Assembly: GCA_009760855.2 (NCBI GenBank)
Contig: WPIO01000093.1
Coordinates: 368,001 to 432,000, forward strand
Reading direction: 5' to 3'
Length of the DNA stretch: 64,000 nt
Source: Cristatella mucedo
Taxonomy: Eukaryota > Bryozoa > Phylactolaemata > Cristatellidae
Under the pieces are notes generated by a model. It saw only the letters and a list, made by a program, of their open reading frames with translations. It had not been told where the DNA came from and did not search any database. Of this stretch, positions 1 through 10,018 are shown piece after piece (within the stretch, counting starts at the first letter, position 1; the number at the start of each line of letters is the position of its first letter). Both the position numbers and the translations under genes were made by a program.

Positions 1-1510
1 AGAAGCTTGGTTCGAGTCCAGTTTGGTCCCAGCCAACCATCGCCCAGTGCAGTGTCCCATTCCTTTTTCAAAGATTCTCTAAAATTTTGTCACTAGACAG
101 AATACATTGACAAGAATGAATTTGTTTAGAAAGAAATCTCAGTCGGGATTCAAGCGACACCACTCTACTGAAATCGATCACCTCCATGTGACATCCGAAG
201 CACCATTGATGGTGCTACTGCCACTGCCCTTGTCCTGCTTGATCTATCGGCTGAGTTTGATCACGGTCGATCCTACTTGAACAATTGACAGCAACTCGGA
301 TCTAATTTCGATTGAACGCGATCGGACTAGCAGACGAGGTACCGGTGTGGTTCGAATCGTAATTGCCCGGTCATGTATAATCCATATCGTGTGGTGGTTA
401 CGTCTCATTCAGCAGGCTAGTGTGGGATTACATAAAGGTCTATTTTTGGTCCTTTACTGTTCTTCATTAATACTAAGTCTCAGGAAAAGTTGATTCGGGC
501 CTCTGGAACCGGCTATCACTCCTATGCCGACGATACCCAGCTGTATTTTTAATCTTAACTATCGAATTTCACTGCCATAGCTAATAAAGTGAATGGTTGA
601 TTTGCAAACATTTGATCCAGGATTTTGGCCAATCTCCCAAAACTAAACGATTGTAAAACCGAACTCATACTCGTTGGACACTCCGAGCACTCAGCTGGAT
701 TAGAAGGCTGTACTGTTCTTATTTGTGATGCAGTAGTACGTCGTCATCGTGCGCTCGATATATTTAGATATATTCTTTGATCAATCTTTAAAGTGGGAAA
801 ACTTTATTAAGTGGATTGCTTCCTGAGCCAGAAATTGCGTTCGACCCCTATATAACAGTAGGGGCTATCTACCAAGGCTGCTTGCTAGCTCCCTAGTTCT
901 GTCTAGGCTAGACTTCTGCAATGCCATTTAGGATGGGCTACCGAAAAAAGGCAATTAAGCGTGCAGCTCGTGCTAATATGGCTGCAAGGTTAGCCAATAA
1001 CTCCTAGAGGTTTAGCCACGTGTCTCCTTTGCTGAAGGAGCTTCTATGGCCCCCATGCGATCAACGGATACAGAGCCAAATTCTTGCTCTGACCCACAAG
1101 GTCGACCGTGGCTTGGCTCCTTCATACCTAGCCGATCTACTCCACCAGTTTCAGCCTCCTCGCGTTCTCAGGTCCTCCATGGACAATAAATTAACTGTTC
1201 CATTCCTCCACTAAAAGTCTGTTGGAGACAGAAGCTTTTGGTCTGCAGATCCTAGACTGTGGAACTCACTTCCACAACTCTTATGCAACGAAATCTACTC
1301 TCCAGCTGCTAGCTGTGGCGCATCCTGCGAGGCCGTCCTGAGCTGCTACTTCTGTTCTATTAACTTCCCAGACTGCCCTGCTGACTCAGCTACGCTTCTT
1401 ATTTATCTTTGGTGCATGAGATTAAGTTTGTTGGATACCGAATGCACACCGAAAGCCGCCCGCTTGGGCTTTGGGTGCGCCGTCAAACTCCCCTGAATAA
1501 TACTCACTTA
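1..1510 (+). mobile_element. LINE-A copy A0, old and decayed, cut by window start
   Basis: Degenerate copy of the CR1/L2-like LINE-A. It aligns by eye with the better copies from the RT fingers at the window edge to the 3' end. The RT box YADDTQL is readable near 520-545 and is followed by a stop. The C-terminal region around 1020-1210 (LTHKVDRGLAPSYLADLLHQ) is still open. Many stops and frameshifts make it non-functional. The CGAATGC..CCGAAAGCCGC 3' signature lies near 1440-1460; no clean TTACA tail is seen. Confidence 0.8.
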
Positions 1511-2149
1511 GTCCGTATCGAGCGGCGCGAGTAGAAGAATTAGGAGCCGACACAAACCGTGGGCTCCAGGAATACTGTGTTACCTTGGCTTACGGGTTTA
1601 ATTCGTTCCGTAACGGAGCCCATAACTCAAACTGCTCGCACGTCAAATCAATTTTTCCCACTGAAATGCCATTAATCCGTCCCGGACCCAAAAATCACCG
1701 CGATTTATATCCACGCGTTTTCGAATTAAACATTTAACTTATATTAGCAAATAGAAAATACTGTTTACGGACACAATCCATTATAATGTACTGCAGTAAA
1801 CGGGTTTTAATTATTATAATGTACAGCATTAACTTGGAGATCAGGTGACTTGAAGATCTTGACTAAGTTGTAGGGGAAAGACTGAAATGAATACCTGAAT
1901 CTTATTCGCTAATTTTTGCCCTTTTCACCACGCTTTCCTTACTTTCATTTGGAGGGGTTTTCGATAAAAACCTTTCCAATGAGGTCTGCTTCATTCTCAC
2001 TTTCACAATGTTTCTGAGAGGAGTTAGGCAAGTGTCGTTAAATAGCTCTGTCGCACTCTCAGTTGAAACTTTTTGAGTATTTTATTTAATTTATTTTGAA
2101 TAAAGCACAGTTTCTCCCAGACCCCCAGCGTTTCCTTTAACTCACTTGT

Positions 2150-2410
2150 GTAGAGAGAACCTCCGCCTCACCTATTCCTATTTCCTGCACCACCTCCATG
2201 TGCTGCTGCGTCTGTAGCTCCTTTAGCTCCTCCGTTGCCAGTTTCTTGGAGAGCTCCTTGATGAGCTCGTTGATGTCACCCTCATCCACGGATCATCAGA
2301 CCCATGGACTTGCCAAGGGATGCAGTCTCCTCCACCACTGCCGCTTTGAGTTTGAGTCTTTCAAAGTCGGTTTCAGAAACAACCTCAGGCCACAGCTTTT
2401 TCCACGCACT
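2150..2410 (-). pseudogene. Tigger transposase, C-terminal end
   Basis: Minus-strand reading gives AWKKLWPEVVSETDFERLK, then VEETASLGKSMGL. After one frameshift near 2285-2300 it continues as VDEGDINELIKELSKKLATE and a Gln-rich end, stopping near 2140. This is the conserved C-terminus of Tigger/TIGD-type transposases (WKKLWPE, then an acidic EL-rich tail). It continues the fragment at 2717-2975, from which LINE-B copy B1 separates it. Frameshift and nested insertions make it a pseudogene. Confidence 0.8.
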
Positions 2411-2716
2411 CCTGACTAGCGTCACGACATCTCCTGACTTGACCGCATTAGAAAGAAACTAAAACGCACGTATTTATCACAGCGTTGAGTGGGTCCTTGA
2501 GATTCGTCCTTTATGTGCTTATGCATGCTGACGCGAACCATACTTGCACGATGACCTGGCGCATGTCACCCCTAACCGTGTCATTCTTGTTGCTAATTGA
2601 GCATGCTACCACTAACCATTCGATTCTGCTTCCTTTGCAGCACATGCAAATTGCCTAGACAGTGATTGAGTTCTCTGAGGGCGCTACATCAAGTGTATTA
2701 TTACTATTACTATTAT
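2411..2716 (+). mobile_element. LINE-B 3' fragment B1 inside Tigger
   Basis: It begins in the LINE-B C-terminal coding end (CGTCACGACATCTCCTGAC), runs through the 3' UTR and the hairpin (TTGAGTTCTCTGAGGGCGCT) and ends in an (ATT)n-like tail at 2696-2716. It sits exactly between two parts of the Tigger transposase, so it is a 5'-truncated retroinsertion younger than the Tigger. Confidence 0.8.
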
Positions 2717-2975
2717 CAGAGGTCAAAGTCCTCTTTGTAACATCCTGCCAGGCCATATTGATGAGGTATACCATAATGTTGTAGTGGTCCTTCCAGAACT
2801 CGCGTGGGGTGAGATTTGTACTCTCCGCCGGTTCGAAGCAGCGGCTACACAGGTGCTTGGTGAAGAGCTTCATGAAATTATAAATCACCTGCTGTGTCAT
2901 GGGCTGCAGGATAAGGGCCGTGTAGGACGGCAGGTAGAGAACCATTATACACATGAACTCTTCGAAGATGTCGCC
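2717..2975 (-). pseudogene. Tigger transposase, DDE core end
   Basis: Minus-strand reading includes LPSYTALILQPMTQQVIYNF, then LTPREFWKDHYNIMVYLIN and MAWQDVTKRTL. These match the end of the pogo/Tigger DDE domain (LPPxTTALIQPMDQGVI, then TLREFWK and an AW..V..STL segment). The block is cut on one side by LINE-A copy A1 at about 2973 and on the other by LINE-B copy B1 at 2716. About 110 residues of the DDE domain that should precede it are not found in the window. Confidence 0.82.
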
Positions 2976-4929
2976 AGGGCTTCTTTTTTCATTAGAAAAC
3001 TGAATTCCTGCCAGTCGGACACTAAACAGATTTATAAGACAGTAAACCATTTACTGGCCAATGCTGTGAGGTCTGACTCCCCAGATATTAAGGGCTCAGC
3101 CGAAAAGTTTTCAGCCTTCTTTACTGAAAAAATTGTGCACATTCGTGCCTCCATTAAGCCCCCTCAGATCAAAGCAATCGCCGTTCCTCAACCTGTGACC
3201 TTTCTTAAAAGGTTCTCCGATGTTTCTGCCAGTGATGTGGCTGCCTTAATAAGGTCCAGAAAAAAGAGCTCGTCTCCTGAAGACCCTATACCTTCATCTC
3301 TGTGGTCTTCACTTGCAGACCATCTTAGCCCTGCCATAACCAAGATTTTTAATGCTTTTTTGGGAAAAGGAGTCGTCCCTAAGTCCTTCAAATCGGCAAT
3401 CGTTAGACCTATTCTTAAAAAGCCTGGATTAGACACAGAGGTCCTAGCAAACTATCATCCAGTTTCCCTTCTTCCGTTCTTATCAAAGATTCTTGAAAAA
3501 ATTGTTGCTAAGCAGCTAGTTGAACATCTTGAAAATAATGGAATGTCAGAAACATTTCAATCGGGTTTCAAGAGGCAGCACTCTACTGAAACTGCTCTCC
3601 TCCGTGTTAACAATGATATTCTACGTGGCAACGACGACGGGAATGTCACTGCCCTAGCTCTGCTAGATCTGTCTGCTGCCTTCGACACCATTGATCACGA
3701 AGTTCTGCTTGAACGATTGAGAACAACGATCGGTCTGGCAGATGAAGCACTGGCGTGGTTTAAATCCTACTTGTCTGATCGTGTTCAATCCGTGTCGTGT
3801 GGGGGTCAGGTCTCAGACATGAGAAGGGTCACCTGTGGAGTCCCTCAAGGGTCTGTACTTGGTCCCTTGCTGCTGTTCTCCATTTATACGCAACCTCTGG
3901 GAAAAGTGATTAAGGCCCATAGAATAGGATATCACTTCTATGCTGACGATACTCAGTTGTATTTGTCATTTCAACCGTCGGAATCTGCTGCAGCAACTGA
4001 GAAACTCAATGCTTGCCTTGCCGATATTCGATCCTGGATGTCGGAAAACTTCCTGAAATTAAATGACGATAAAACCGAACTGCTTCTCATAGGACACCCT
4101 AAGCATGTGGCTGGATCAAAAGGCTTTGCTGTTCTAATAGGTGATGCTATTGTGCGACCTTCACCACGTGCTCGTAATCTAGGTGTCGTGTTCGACAGCT
4201 GCCTCAATTTCAAAAGCTTCGTTCAGAAGACTGCCTCTACAGCTAGCCATCACATCCGATCCCTATCCAAGATTAGAAGCTGTCTCCCACAGTGGCTTGT
4301 AAAAAAATTGACTAGCTCTTTAGTTCTGTCTCGGCTTGATTATTGTAATTCCCTTTTGGCTGGGCTACCAAAGAAAGCTATTATGCCACTACAGCGGACC
4401 ATGAATATGGCTGCAAGGCTGGTCTTCAAGTCCCAGCGGTTTGAGCACGTGTCTCCTTTGCCAAAAGAGCTAGGACGGTTGCCGGTTGAGCAAAGGATAC
4501 AGAGCAAAGTTCTTACGCTGACCCACAAGGCCCGCCACGGCTTGGCTCCTTCGTACCTAGCTGAACTGCTGCATCAGTTTCAGCCTGTTCGCACCCCTCA
4601 GGTCCTGTGTGGACAATAAATTAGCCGTCCCATTCCTCCGCTTAAAGACAGTTGGCGACAGAAGCTTTAGCTCTGCAGGTCCTAGACTGTGGAACTCGCT
4701 TCCACAATTCTTACGCAACGACAACTACTCTCCAACTGCCGACTATGACACATCTTTTCCAGCGGTCCTGAACTGCTACTTCTATGCTACTCACTACCTC
4801 AACTGCTCTCCTGACTCTGCTATGCTTCCCACTCTCTCTTTGTTGCGTGAGACGAAGTCTGTTGGCTACCGAATGCGTACCGAAAGCCGCTTAGGCTGTG
4901 AGTGCGCTATACAAAACTCTCCTGCGTAA
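2973..4929 (+). pseudogene. LINE-A reverse transcriptase (copy A1)
   Basis: Encodes the RT of a CR1/L2-like LINE. In order: linker (SFFIRKLNSC), RT fingers (PISSLW, RPILKKPGLDTEVLANYHPV), palm motif A (LLDLSAAFDTIDHE), motif B (CGVPQGSVLGPLL), catalytic box YADD near 3943, LNDDKTELLLIGHP, and the C-terminal block ending GPRLWNSLPQFLR. It reads without a stop to 4616. There one extra C in CGCACCCCTC shifts the frame, and the last 106 residues continue in another frame from 4609. An extra codon (GPLLLFS) sits beside motif B. The first ATG of the open frame (2784) lies in antisense Tigger sequence and is not a real start. Confidence 0.88.
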
Positions 4930-4987
4930 CACCCACATGGTCTTTATGACTTTGTGGAGTTACTGACGGAGTTACATTACATTACAT
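2973..4987 (+). mobile_element. LINE-A copy A1, 5'-truncated, nearly intact RT
   Basis: A CR1/L2-group LINE inserted in the Tigger element. LINE-A sequence starts at the ASFFIRKLNSC codons just after the Tigger junction and ends with three TTACA units at 4971-4987. The 3' UTR after the stop contains ACCCACATGGTCTTTATGAC. Upstream coding (endonuclease and linker) is missing, as is usual for 5' truncation in target-primed insertion. Confidence 0.92.
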
Positions 4988-5745
4988 CTTACAGGTTAGA
5001 TAGGTGTGCAGGTGCACTTGTGGGCGTGGCCACGCTATGATGTTCCTTCCCAGCCGGACTCACACACCACTCCGCCCGGCCAACTGGCGCGCTGGCTGCG
5101 TACAAGCTCGTTAGGCGCTGCAGTCGAGCCGTTGCGGCTCACCGAGAGAGATACTTAATTGCGACGGGTCAGCTGCGGTCGTGTGACCCACTAGCCCTGC
5201 AGCGACACTTTCTGCCTGTACGTCGGCCTGTGTGAACGCTATCCGCTCTCACTCCCTTTTTCTATCTCCCTCCTCTCATCGCGCTCCGGAGCTGCTTACA
5301 CGACGGCCACTACCGCTGCTGCATCCAAGTGTGTACGCTCGCTCGCTGGTGCCTGCGTGCGACACGTTACGATGCCGTCGTCGCCGTCGTCGAAACTCGC
5401 TCGCTCGAGAGGGGGGGCGCTTCGTTCTTCATCGCGATGGCCGCCATCGCGCGTCCGAGCACCTACGCCCATTGTCCAGGACGAGAAGGGCTTGCAGTGG
5501 TGGTAGTGACTATTTTCCTGGCGACATTTCATAACGCGTCAGGACCGGAGACCAAATTCGCCCAGGAATTCCACACAGAAAGAACTGCCCGGCGACCCTT
5601 GCTCTCAAGCTTGCCCTCCGCGCATGACCCGACAGTTTTTCTTTCAGAATCTTGCGACCGTGCGACTTCGAGGCTCCGGGGTTTTCCGGACGATAAACGA
5701 GCAGCGGCTTAATCCTGCAGTCGCCGCTCGCATTCGCACACGGTG
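4988..5745. other. GC- and CpG-rich stretch, no confident gene
   Basis: Markedly richer in GC and CG dinucleotides than its surroundings. It lies inside the Tigger span but shows no Tigger homology. A short reading from ATG 5372 (MPSSPSSKLARSRGGALRSS, about 43 codons) ends at a possible donor near 5505 (GTGGTAGTG), but there is no partner exon. It may be an inserted piece or a promoter-like CpG-rich segment. Confidence 0.3.
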
Positions 5746-5749
5746 CGAG

Positions 5750-5879
5750 AGTAGTAATAGTGGCAATAATAAAAATAACACTATAATAAAGATAATAAGT
5801 TATAGTAAATGGTAAAGAATATAAATAATAAACATTTGATAAGGCGCCCTCAGAGAACTCAATCTCTCTCTAGGCGCTT
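5750..5879 (-). mobile_element. LINE-B tail-only insertion in Tigger
   Basis: Minus-strand order is AAGCGCC, AGAGAGAGATTGAG, TTCTCTGAGGGCGCC, then an A/T tail running left from about 5845. Only the 3' hairpin (5839-5879) and an expanded AT-rich tail are present, with no coding sequence. Immediately to the right the Tigger transposase resumes. Confidence 0.7.
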
Positions 5880-6560
5880 GTCATTCGTGGGTTTGCGGCC
5901 TGGCATCGTCCTCGTCTCCTCTGCCGTTATATAAGCCCTCCTTGGCATCTTCTTCCAGAAGAGTCCTGTCTCGTCACGGTTGAAGACTTGCTTGGGGGAA
6001 GTATCCTTGAGGCTCAATAGTTCCAGCAAAGGTTTTGAGGTAATCCTCAGCTGCCTTTATATTTGCGTTCACTGCCTTACCGGGCCTGACAGCGGGATGA
6101 TTGCCGGTCCTTTTTTTTTAAATTCGCAAAACTGCCCCAACTGGCTTTAATGGGCTCGCCCGATGCCTCGTCCGCTGAAGTGCCTGCGGTCTGCTGCAGC
6201 AAATCGGCGTAAATAGCTAGTGCCTTCTCGCAGATTCTCGCCTCTTTCGCGATGTCTCGTGCGAGCTGCTTTTCCGACCACCACACCATCAGCAGTTTCT
6301 CCTTATTTTCACGGAGAGACGTAAGCTGTTTAGAAATTACTGTAACTCCCTTGGCTGGCGCTAAAGCCTTTATTGACTCCTTGAGCTTCAGTGCACGGTG
6401 CAGATCGTACAAGTGCTGCGCTCGTAATGCGTCGCCAAGTCGACTACGCGCACACCTTGGCCATGTTTTTTCAATAATTTCCATCTTTAATTCAACGCAC
6501 ATCCACCGCTTCTTCTCAGCACTGTCCTTCGCGCTCAGCTTATTCTGATACGCGGCTGGA
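5880..6560 (-). pseudogene. Tigger transposase, N-terminal half
   Basis: Minus-strand reading: KKRWMCVELKMEIIEK (first helix of the psq-type HTH), TVISKQLTSLRENKEKLLMVW and then ASWGSFANLKKKDRQ, which matches the CENP-B-type DNA-binding domain. After a frame change near 6080 it continues with EDYLKTFAGTIEPQGYFP, KQVFNRDETGLFWKKMPRRA and TAEETRTMPGRKPTNDK. The last part carries the first DDE aspartate (FNRDETG). It then meets a LINE-B tail at 5879. The segment joining it to 2717-2975 is gone. Confidence 0.8.
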
Positions 6561-7174
6561 AAAGCGAAGTTTTGCAAAATAACTGCAGGCACAGATGCGA
6601 GCACAGCACTGATGCTTCCACTGCGAGCTCGCCGCGTAGCCGCGGACGACGCACTGCGGGAGTGGATTTAGGACTGCCTTTGGCACTTCGCGCCAAGCAA
6701 GCAGCGGCAATGCGGAAAAAGCGAGCGACAGCCGCGGCGCGCGGTAAGCAGGCGAGCGAGCGCGCAGACAGCCCACGCGTAGCCGAAAGCGCAGCTTATT
6801 GGCTGGGCTTTTACGCGGACGCGCCGATCGTTATCAGTTACGCGAGAAATTCTCACACGATTGTACTGCCCAAGTAAAGTACCGTCACGCGTGCTTAGCT
6901 GTTCCTGCCGCGGTCGGATGCAATACCGGAGTCTGGCGATCTGGTGCGCCCAAGCACCACGATGGCTCGCTTGAGTCTGTCTGGGCGCGAACCATCAGGC
7001 CTGCGCTTGGCGTCACACCCGGGTCGTCTGGCAGCGTCTGACAGCGGAACGTCTGTCGCTTCACTACTCTTGCTGATCTGAGCGACCGCAGCCGTTCCTC
7101 CCTCCGCCCTCTTGCTTGCGTCGCTGACGCACCCAGTCTGCACTCGTATAGAGGAGAGCGATTCTGTTGCTACA
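6561..7174 (-). other. Tigger 5' flank, GC-rich
   Basis: Lies between the Tigger right terminal repeat and the transposase N-terminus. It is GC-rich with short open frames on both strands that match nothing recognisable. Taken as the untranslated 5' part of the transposon, possibly with further insertions. Confidence 0.35.
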
Positions 7175-7356
7175 GCTGGTGAGCCGTGATGGCACACTAG
7201 GTAAGGCGGTTGCTTTCACGACCTCGGTTCCGAGGTCGTGGGTTCGATTCCTGCGGTGGGCGATCCTTTATCGCCACTGCAAGCGGTGGTGATAGCCGTG
7301 AAGGCTCTTCTGTCGCTATACAAAAAGAGGCTGTTTAATCAGCTAGGATTTTTTTT
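7175..7356 (+). mobile_element. SINE-1, full-length copy
   Basis: tRNA-derived SINE. The head reads GTGATGGCACACTAGGTAAGG (box A region) and a box B reads GGGTTCGATTCC near 7240. The body contains CCACTGCAAGCGGTGGTGAT, then GCCGTGAAGGCTCTTCTGTC and GAGGCTGTTTAATCAGCTA, ending in a T run. At least eight other copies in the window share this order. It is inserted in the Tigger 5' end. Confidence 0.88.
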
Positions 7357-7489
7357 AAAGTGAGCGAGTATGGCGCTTGATGCCGGGTAGATTTTGCAGC
7401 GTTCGCTGCGACGTTAGCTGCGGCCACTAGCCGTGGGATATCTGAAGCTGGCTCGTAACTTGAATTTTATGTATCAACTCTAAGCAAAA

Positions 7490-7568
7490 AAGCAGCCGAG
7501 AGACGGCTCGTATCCCGAAGAACTTGTAAGTCGGGACACGCGTAAGTCAAGATACCAATGTACTTGTA
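7490..7568 (-). repeat. Tigger right terminal inverted repeat
   Basis: On the minus strand it reads CTTGACTTACGCGTGTCCCG, ACTTACAAGTTCTTCGGG and ATACGAGCCGTCTCTCGG, the tandem ACTTACGAG pattern typical of Tigger ends. The same block recurs near 43310 and 47740. Confidence 0.7.
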
Positions 7569-7662
7569 GTAGTCTTCTCTCCGCTTCCAGCTCCGCAGCT
7601 GACGCGTCTTGCCACTCCGGACGACCGTCTAGCCTGGCGACTACGTTACGTTCCGCTAGCCC

Positions 7663-7795
7663 CACCCCTGTTTGCCGGAAACAGCTGATCGAGGGTGGGC
7701 TAATGGGCTCCAGCCAGGAGCTGGTCTGCGTGCTGACCGCATTGTGGGTGGCGGAGTAACGGATGAATTTACATTACATGACATTACAATTCCTA
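7663..7795 (+). repeat. Unknown short element ending in a LINE-A-like tail
   Basis: Ends GGCGGAGTAACGGATG and then TTTACATTACATGACATTAC, resembling the last bases and TTACA tail of LINE-A. The body matches no LINE-A coding sequence. It could be a non-autonomous element that borrowed the LINE-A tail, or a chance match. Confidence 0.3.
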
Positions 7796-8195
7796 CAAGC
7801 AGCGAATTATCATCAACTCACATAACCTTGATCGCGAGTCCTCAAGTCCATCGTATAAACAGAAGTCGTCGACGTCACGTTGACATTGTGCCACATTTGA
7901 AAAGGAGAAGTACTACTATGATTATGCAGCTCAAATAAGTGTCTCCTCAAGAATATCAGGGAGATAATTTACTCCTTTGCACATGTTGCGGCAACAAGCA
8001 CTCGAACAGTCAAAACTGAAAATCGAATTGTGCAATGAAATGACAATGAGCAGGCACTTGATCGTCATAATTTAACTAGCGTGTGCCCGTGAAAAATCAC
8101 GGATCCACGATAATCAATTTGAAAATCAAACACCACTTTCATAGTCGCAAGCTCCAGCGAAAGTACAGCTGCAAATATTAGTATTATTATCAACT
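7796..8195. other. No gene recognised
   Basis: AT-rich sequence between a LINE-A-like tail and a SINE-1. No coding, RNA or repeat signal could be supported. Confidence 0.5.
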
Positions 8196-8355
8196 GATTT
8201 AACAGCCTCATTTGTATAGCGACTGAAGAGCCTTAACGACTATCGCCACCGCTTTCAATTGGCAATAAAGGATCACTTACTTCAGAATTCAAACCCACGA
8301 CCTCTCTCGTGAAGAACAAAGACCTACTTCCTAAGCTAGCGCGGCTCCTAGAATG
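8196..8355 (-). mobile_element. SINE-1, diverged copy
   Basis: Reverse-oriented SINE-1: AACAGCCTCATTTGTATAGC, GAAGAGCCTTAACGACTATC, CACCGCTTTCAATTGGCAAT and a decayed box B (AATTCAAACCCACGACC). Confidence 0.8.
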
Positions 8356-8976
8356 GCTCACTAAAAGTAGACCATCGATGCGACTGATTTGTTTTGGTCG
8401 GGTTCATTTCAATTCCATTCCACTGAGAGATAATCTCGACAGCATTCACGTATATAGCTAAATTATGTGGTGATCGAAAGCCTTCGTTACCCCGAAAAAT
8501 CGCAGAACAAATCAAATACGAAACTCGGGTAAGAATGGCTTGCCGAGTGACCTCAGCCCGCAATACTACGGATTCCCTTAAGTTGAGGAGGCACGTTTTA
8601 TCCGAGACAAGTGGATGTCCATGACGTATCGCGGAAACATGTACTAGGAAAACTATAGCCAGTGTGCGTGTTCATGTGGCTGCACTAAGGCTCAGCCACA
8701 ATAGCTCAGCAACAGCAAACCATTGCTATGTATGCCCGATTTTCGTGGTCAGACTATTTCTTTTTATCCGTTTTACCTAAAGATAATCTTCGCAGCATTT
8801 AAATAAGTAATTAGATAAGACACTGATAAAAGACCTGCTCATCGATATTTCATACTTTAATGTGAAATCCATGTTCAATTTTCACTTTGAGAGCAAACGT
8901 TGTAGCTACATGTGCAAATTAGTAAATTTCCTCCTGTTTTTGATAATTGATGGCGCTCATCGTAGCTGCATCATCG
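8356..8976. other. No gene recognised
   Basis: Flank of the hAT insertion, AT-rich. Only short shadow frames; no supported feature. Confidence 0.5.
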
Positions 8977-8984
8977 GAGTAGGA
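8977..8984 (+). repeat. hAT target-site duplication, left
   Basis: GAGTAGGA directly before the hAT end; the same 8 bp follows the other end at 12346-12353. Eight bp is the normal hAT duplication length. Confidence 0.95.
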
Positions 8985-9000
8985 CAGGAGTCGGCAGCCT
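8985..9000 (+). repeat. hAT left terminal inverted repeat
   Basis: CAGGAGTCGGCAGCCT, pairing with 12330-12345 with two mismatches. Confidence 0.9.
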
Positions 9001-9354
9001 GCGGCTCGCGAGTCGCACGCGGCTCTTTTGATGTCAAGATGCGGCTCTCCAGTTCCATGCGTAAATATTAATAATTATATTATTTTTATTTTCAAAACTC
9101 ATAAGAAATATTATACTGCAAAAACACTTTAAACAGGATAAAAACACTCGACAGAGAACGGTGAGAATAGGTGGAGTAGAGAGTATACGGACAGCTGACA
9201 GCCGCTTGGGCACCAGGCCCAGCCCCACAGCCTGTGGCCAGCCCCGTGGCGACGGCTCCATGCTTGCCACTGCCAATGTCGCCGTAACTAGTCACTACTA
9301 CCACCCAGCCAGCAACCCAGCGGACGGTAGTGTTCAGTCTTCAGTAAGTCTTCC

Positions 9355-9471
9355 TCCATGATTTTACTCACCATTCAATTGCATTTCCCTTTGCAGTAAA
9401 TGTAAAGCGCCTAGAGAGAGATTCAGTTCTCCGAGGGCGCTTTATCAAGTGCATTATTATTATTATCATTC
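9355..9471 (+). mobile_element. LINE-B 3' end fragment B2 in hAT
   Basis: Only about 115 bp: the end of the 3' UTR (CACCATTCAATTGCATTTC), the hairpin (AAAGCGCC / GGGCGCTTT arms) and (ATT)n. A heavily 5'-truncated insertion. Confidence 0.85.
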
Positions 9472-9584
9472 CTCGGAACGCAGTTCCATGTGTGCTAATT
9501 TAATCGCTTGCGAGAAACAACAATTTTTTCGTTATTTCAAGAAGAAGACGATTTAGAAGCGAATTATCTTCTCAAAGGTATGTA

Positions 9585-10018
9585 AGGGCAAGTGGTGTAC
9601 CTTCGGACGACCTTACCTTCGGACAGTTTCGATTTAAGTAGGTTAGTGATGTGATATATACATGCAGAAATTCAAGAGAGTAGCATTTTTTAAATGTGGC
9701 AACACTGTTCTGTTTGTTTAGTATTATATATGAATATGAACTATATGCGTTGAGCTTTCTAAATATATTGTCTGTTTTGAATATTCATAACCTCAAATTG
9801 TTTTACACATGAAAGTTTATGAAAATACTCTTTGTTGCACCTTCGGACATTCATGTTGCTGTACCTTCGAACGTCCAAAGGTACAACAACATTTTATTAA
9901 TTTCGTATACCTATTTATTTTGTTAAAGTGAGGCGAAGTAAACATGGTATAAAAAGAAAGAAATACTTCTACGGATAATTTAAAAAAAAACTTTGTCCGG
10001 AGGTACACTACTTGTCCA
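9585..10018. mobile_element. MITE with 23-bp inverted ends and repeated 11-mers
   Basis: Ends GGGCAAGTGGTGTACCTTCG (9586 on) and, reverse-complemented, GGACAAGTAGTGTACCTCCG (from 10017), with about three mismatches in 23. It is flanked by TA on both sides, suggesting a TA-targeting Tc1/mariner or pogo relative. The interior is AT-rich and non-coding. The 11-mer TACCTTCGGAC or close variants occur near 9598, 9613, 9837, 9864, 9879 (inverted) and 9995 (inverted). It is nested in the hAT. Confidence 0.75.

Larger units (their letters stand above)
1573..7568 (-). mobile_element. Tigger/pogo DNA transposon with nested insertions
   Basis: Both ends look like Tigger terminal repeats. The left end near 1573 has CTTGGCTTACGGGTTTAATT and then the ATTAATCCGTCCCGGACCC motif at 1672-1690. 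The right end, on the minus strand from about 7560, reads CTTGACTTACGCGTGTCCC followed by a GATACGAGCCGTCTCTCGG block. Between them lie two parts of a Tigger transposase on the minus strand (5880-6560 and 2150-2975). The roughly 6-kb span is swollen by a LINE-B fragment (2411-2716), a LINE-A (2973-4987), a LINE-B tail (about 5750-5879) and a SINE-1 (7175-7356). The middle of the transposase is missing, so the element is dead. The exact outer bases and a TA target duplication were not pinned down. Confidence 0.7.

Noticed and set aside
1-30. GGTTCGAGTCC at the window start resembles a tRNA/SINE B box
   Set aside because: The surrounding bases align with the LINE-A codons for KPGLDTEVLANYHPV, so this is decayed LINE-A.
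2784-2972. N-terminal 60 codons of the 611-codon open frame as part of a protein
   Set aside because: They are the antisense of a Tigger transposase; LINE-A coding begins at about 2973.
3188-3436. 82-codon frame antisense to LINE-A, recurring at 18084, 28245 and 51582
   Set aside because: It appears in every LINE-A copy only because it is the shadow of conserved RT codons.
6572-7197. Arg/Ala-rich frames of 60-100 codons on both strands
   Set aside because: GC-rich shadow frames inside the Tigger 5' flank with no homology.
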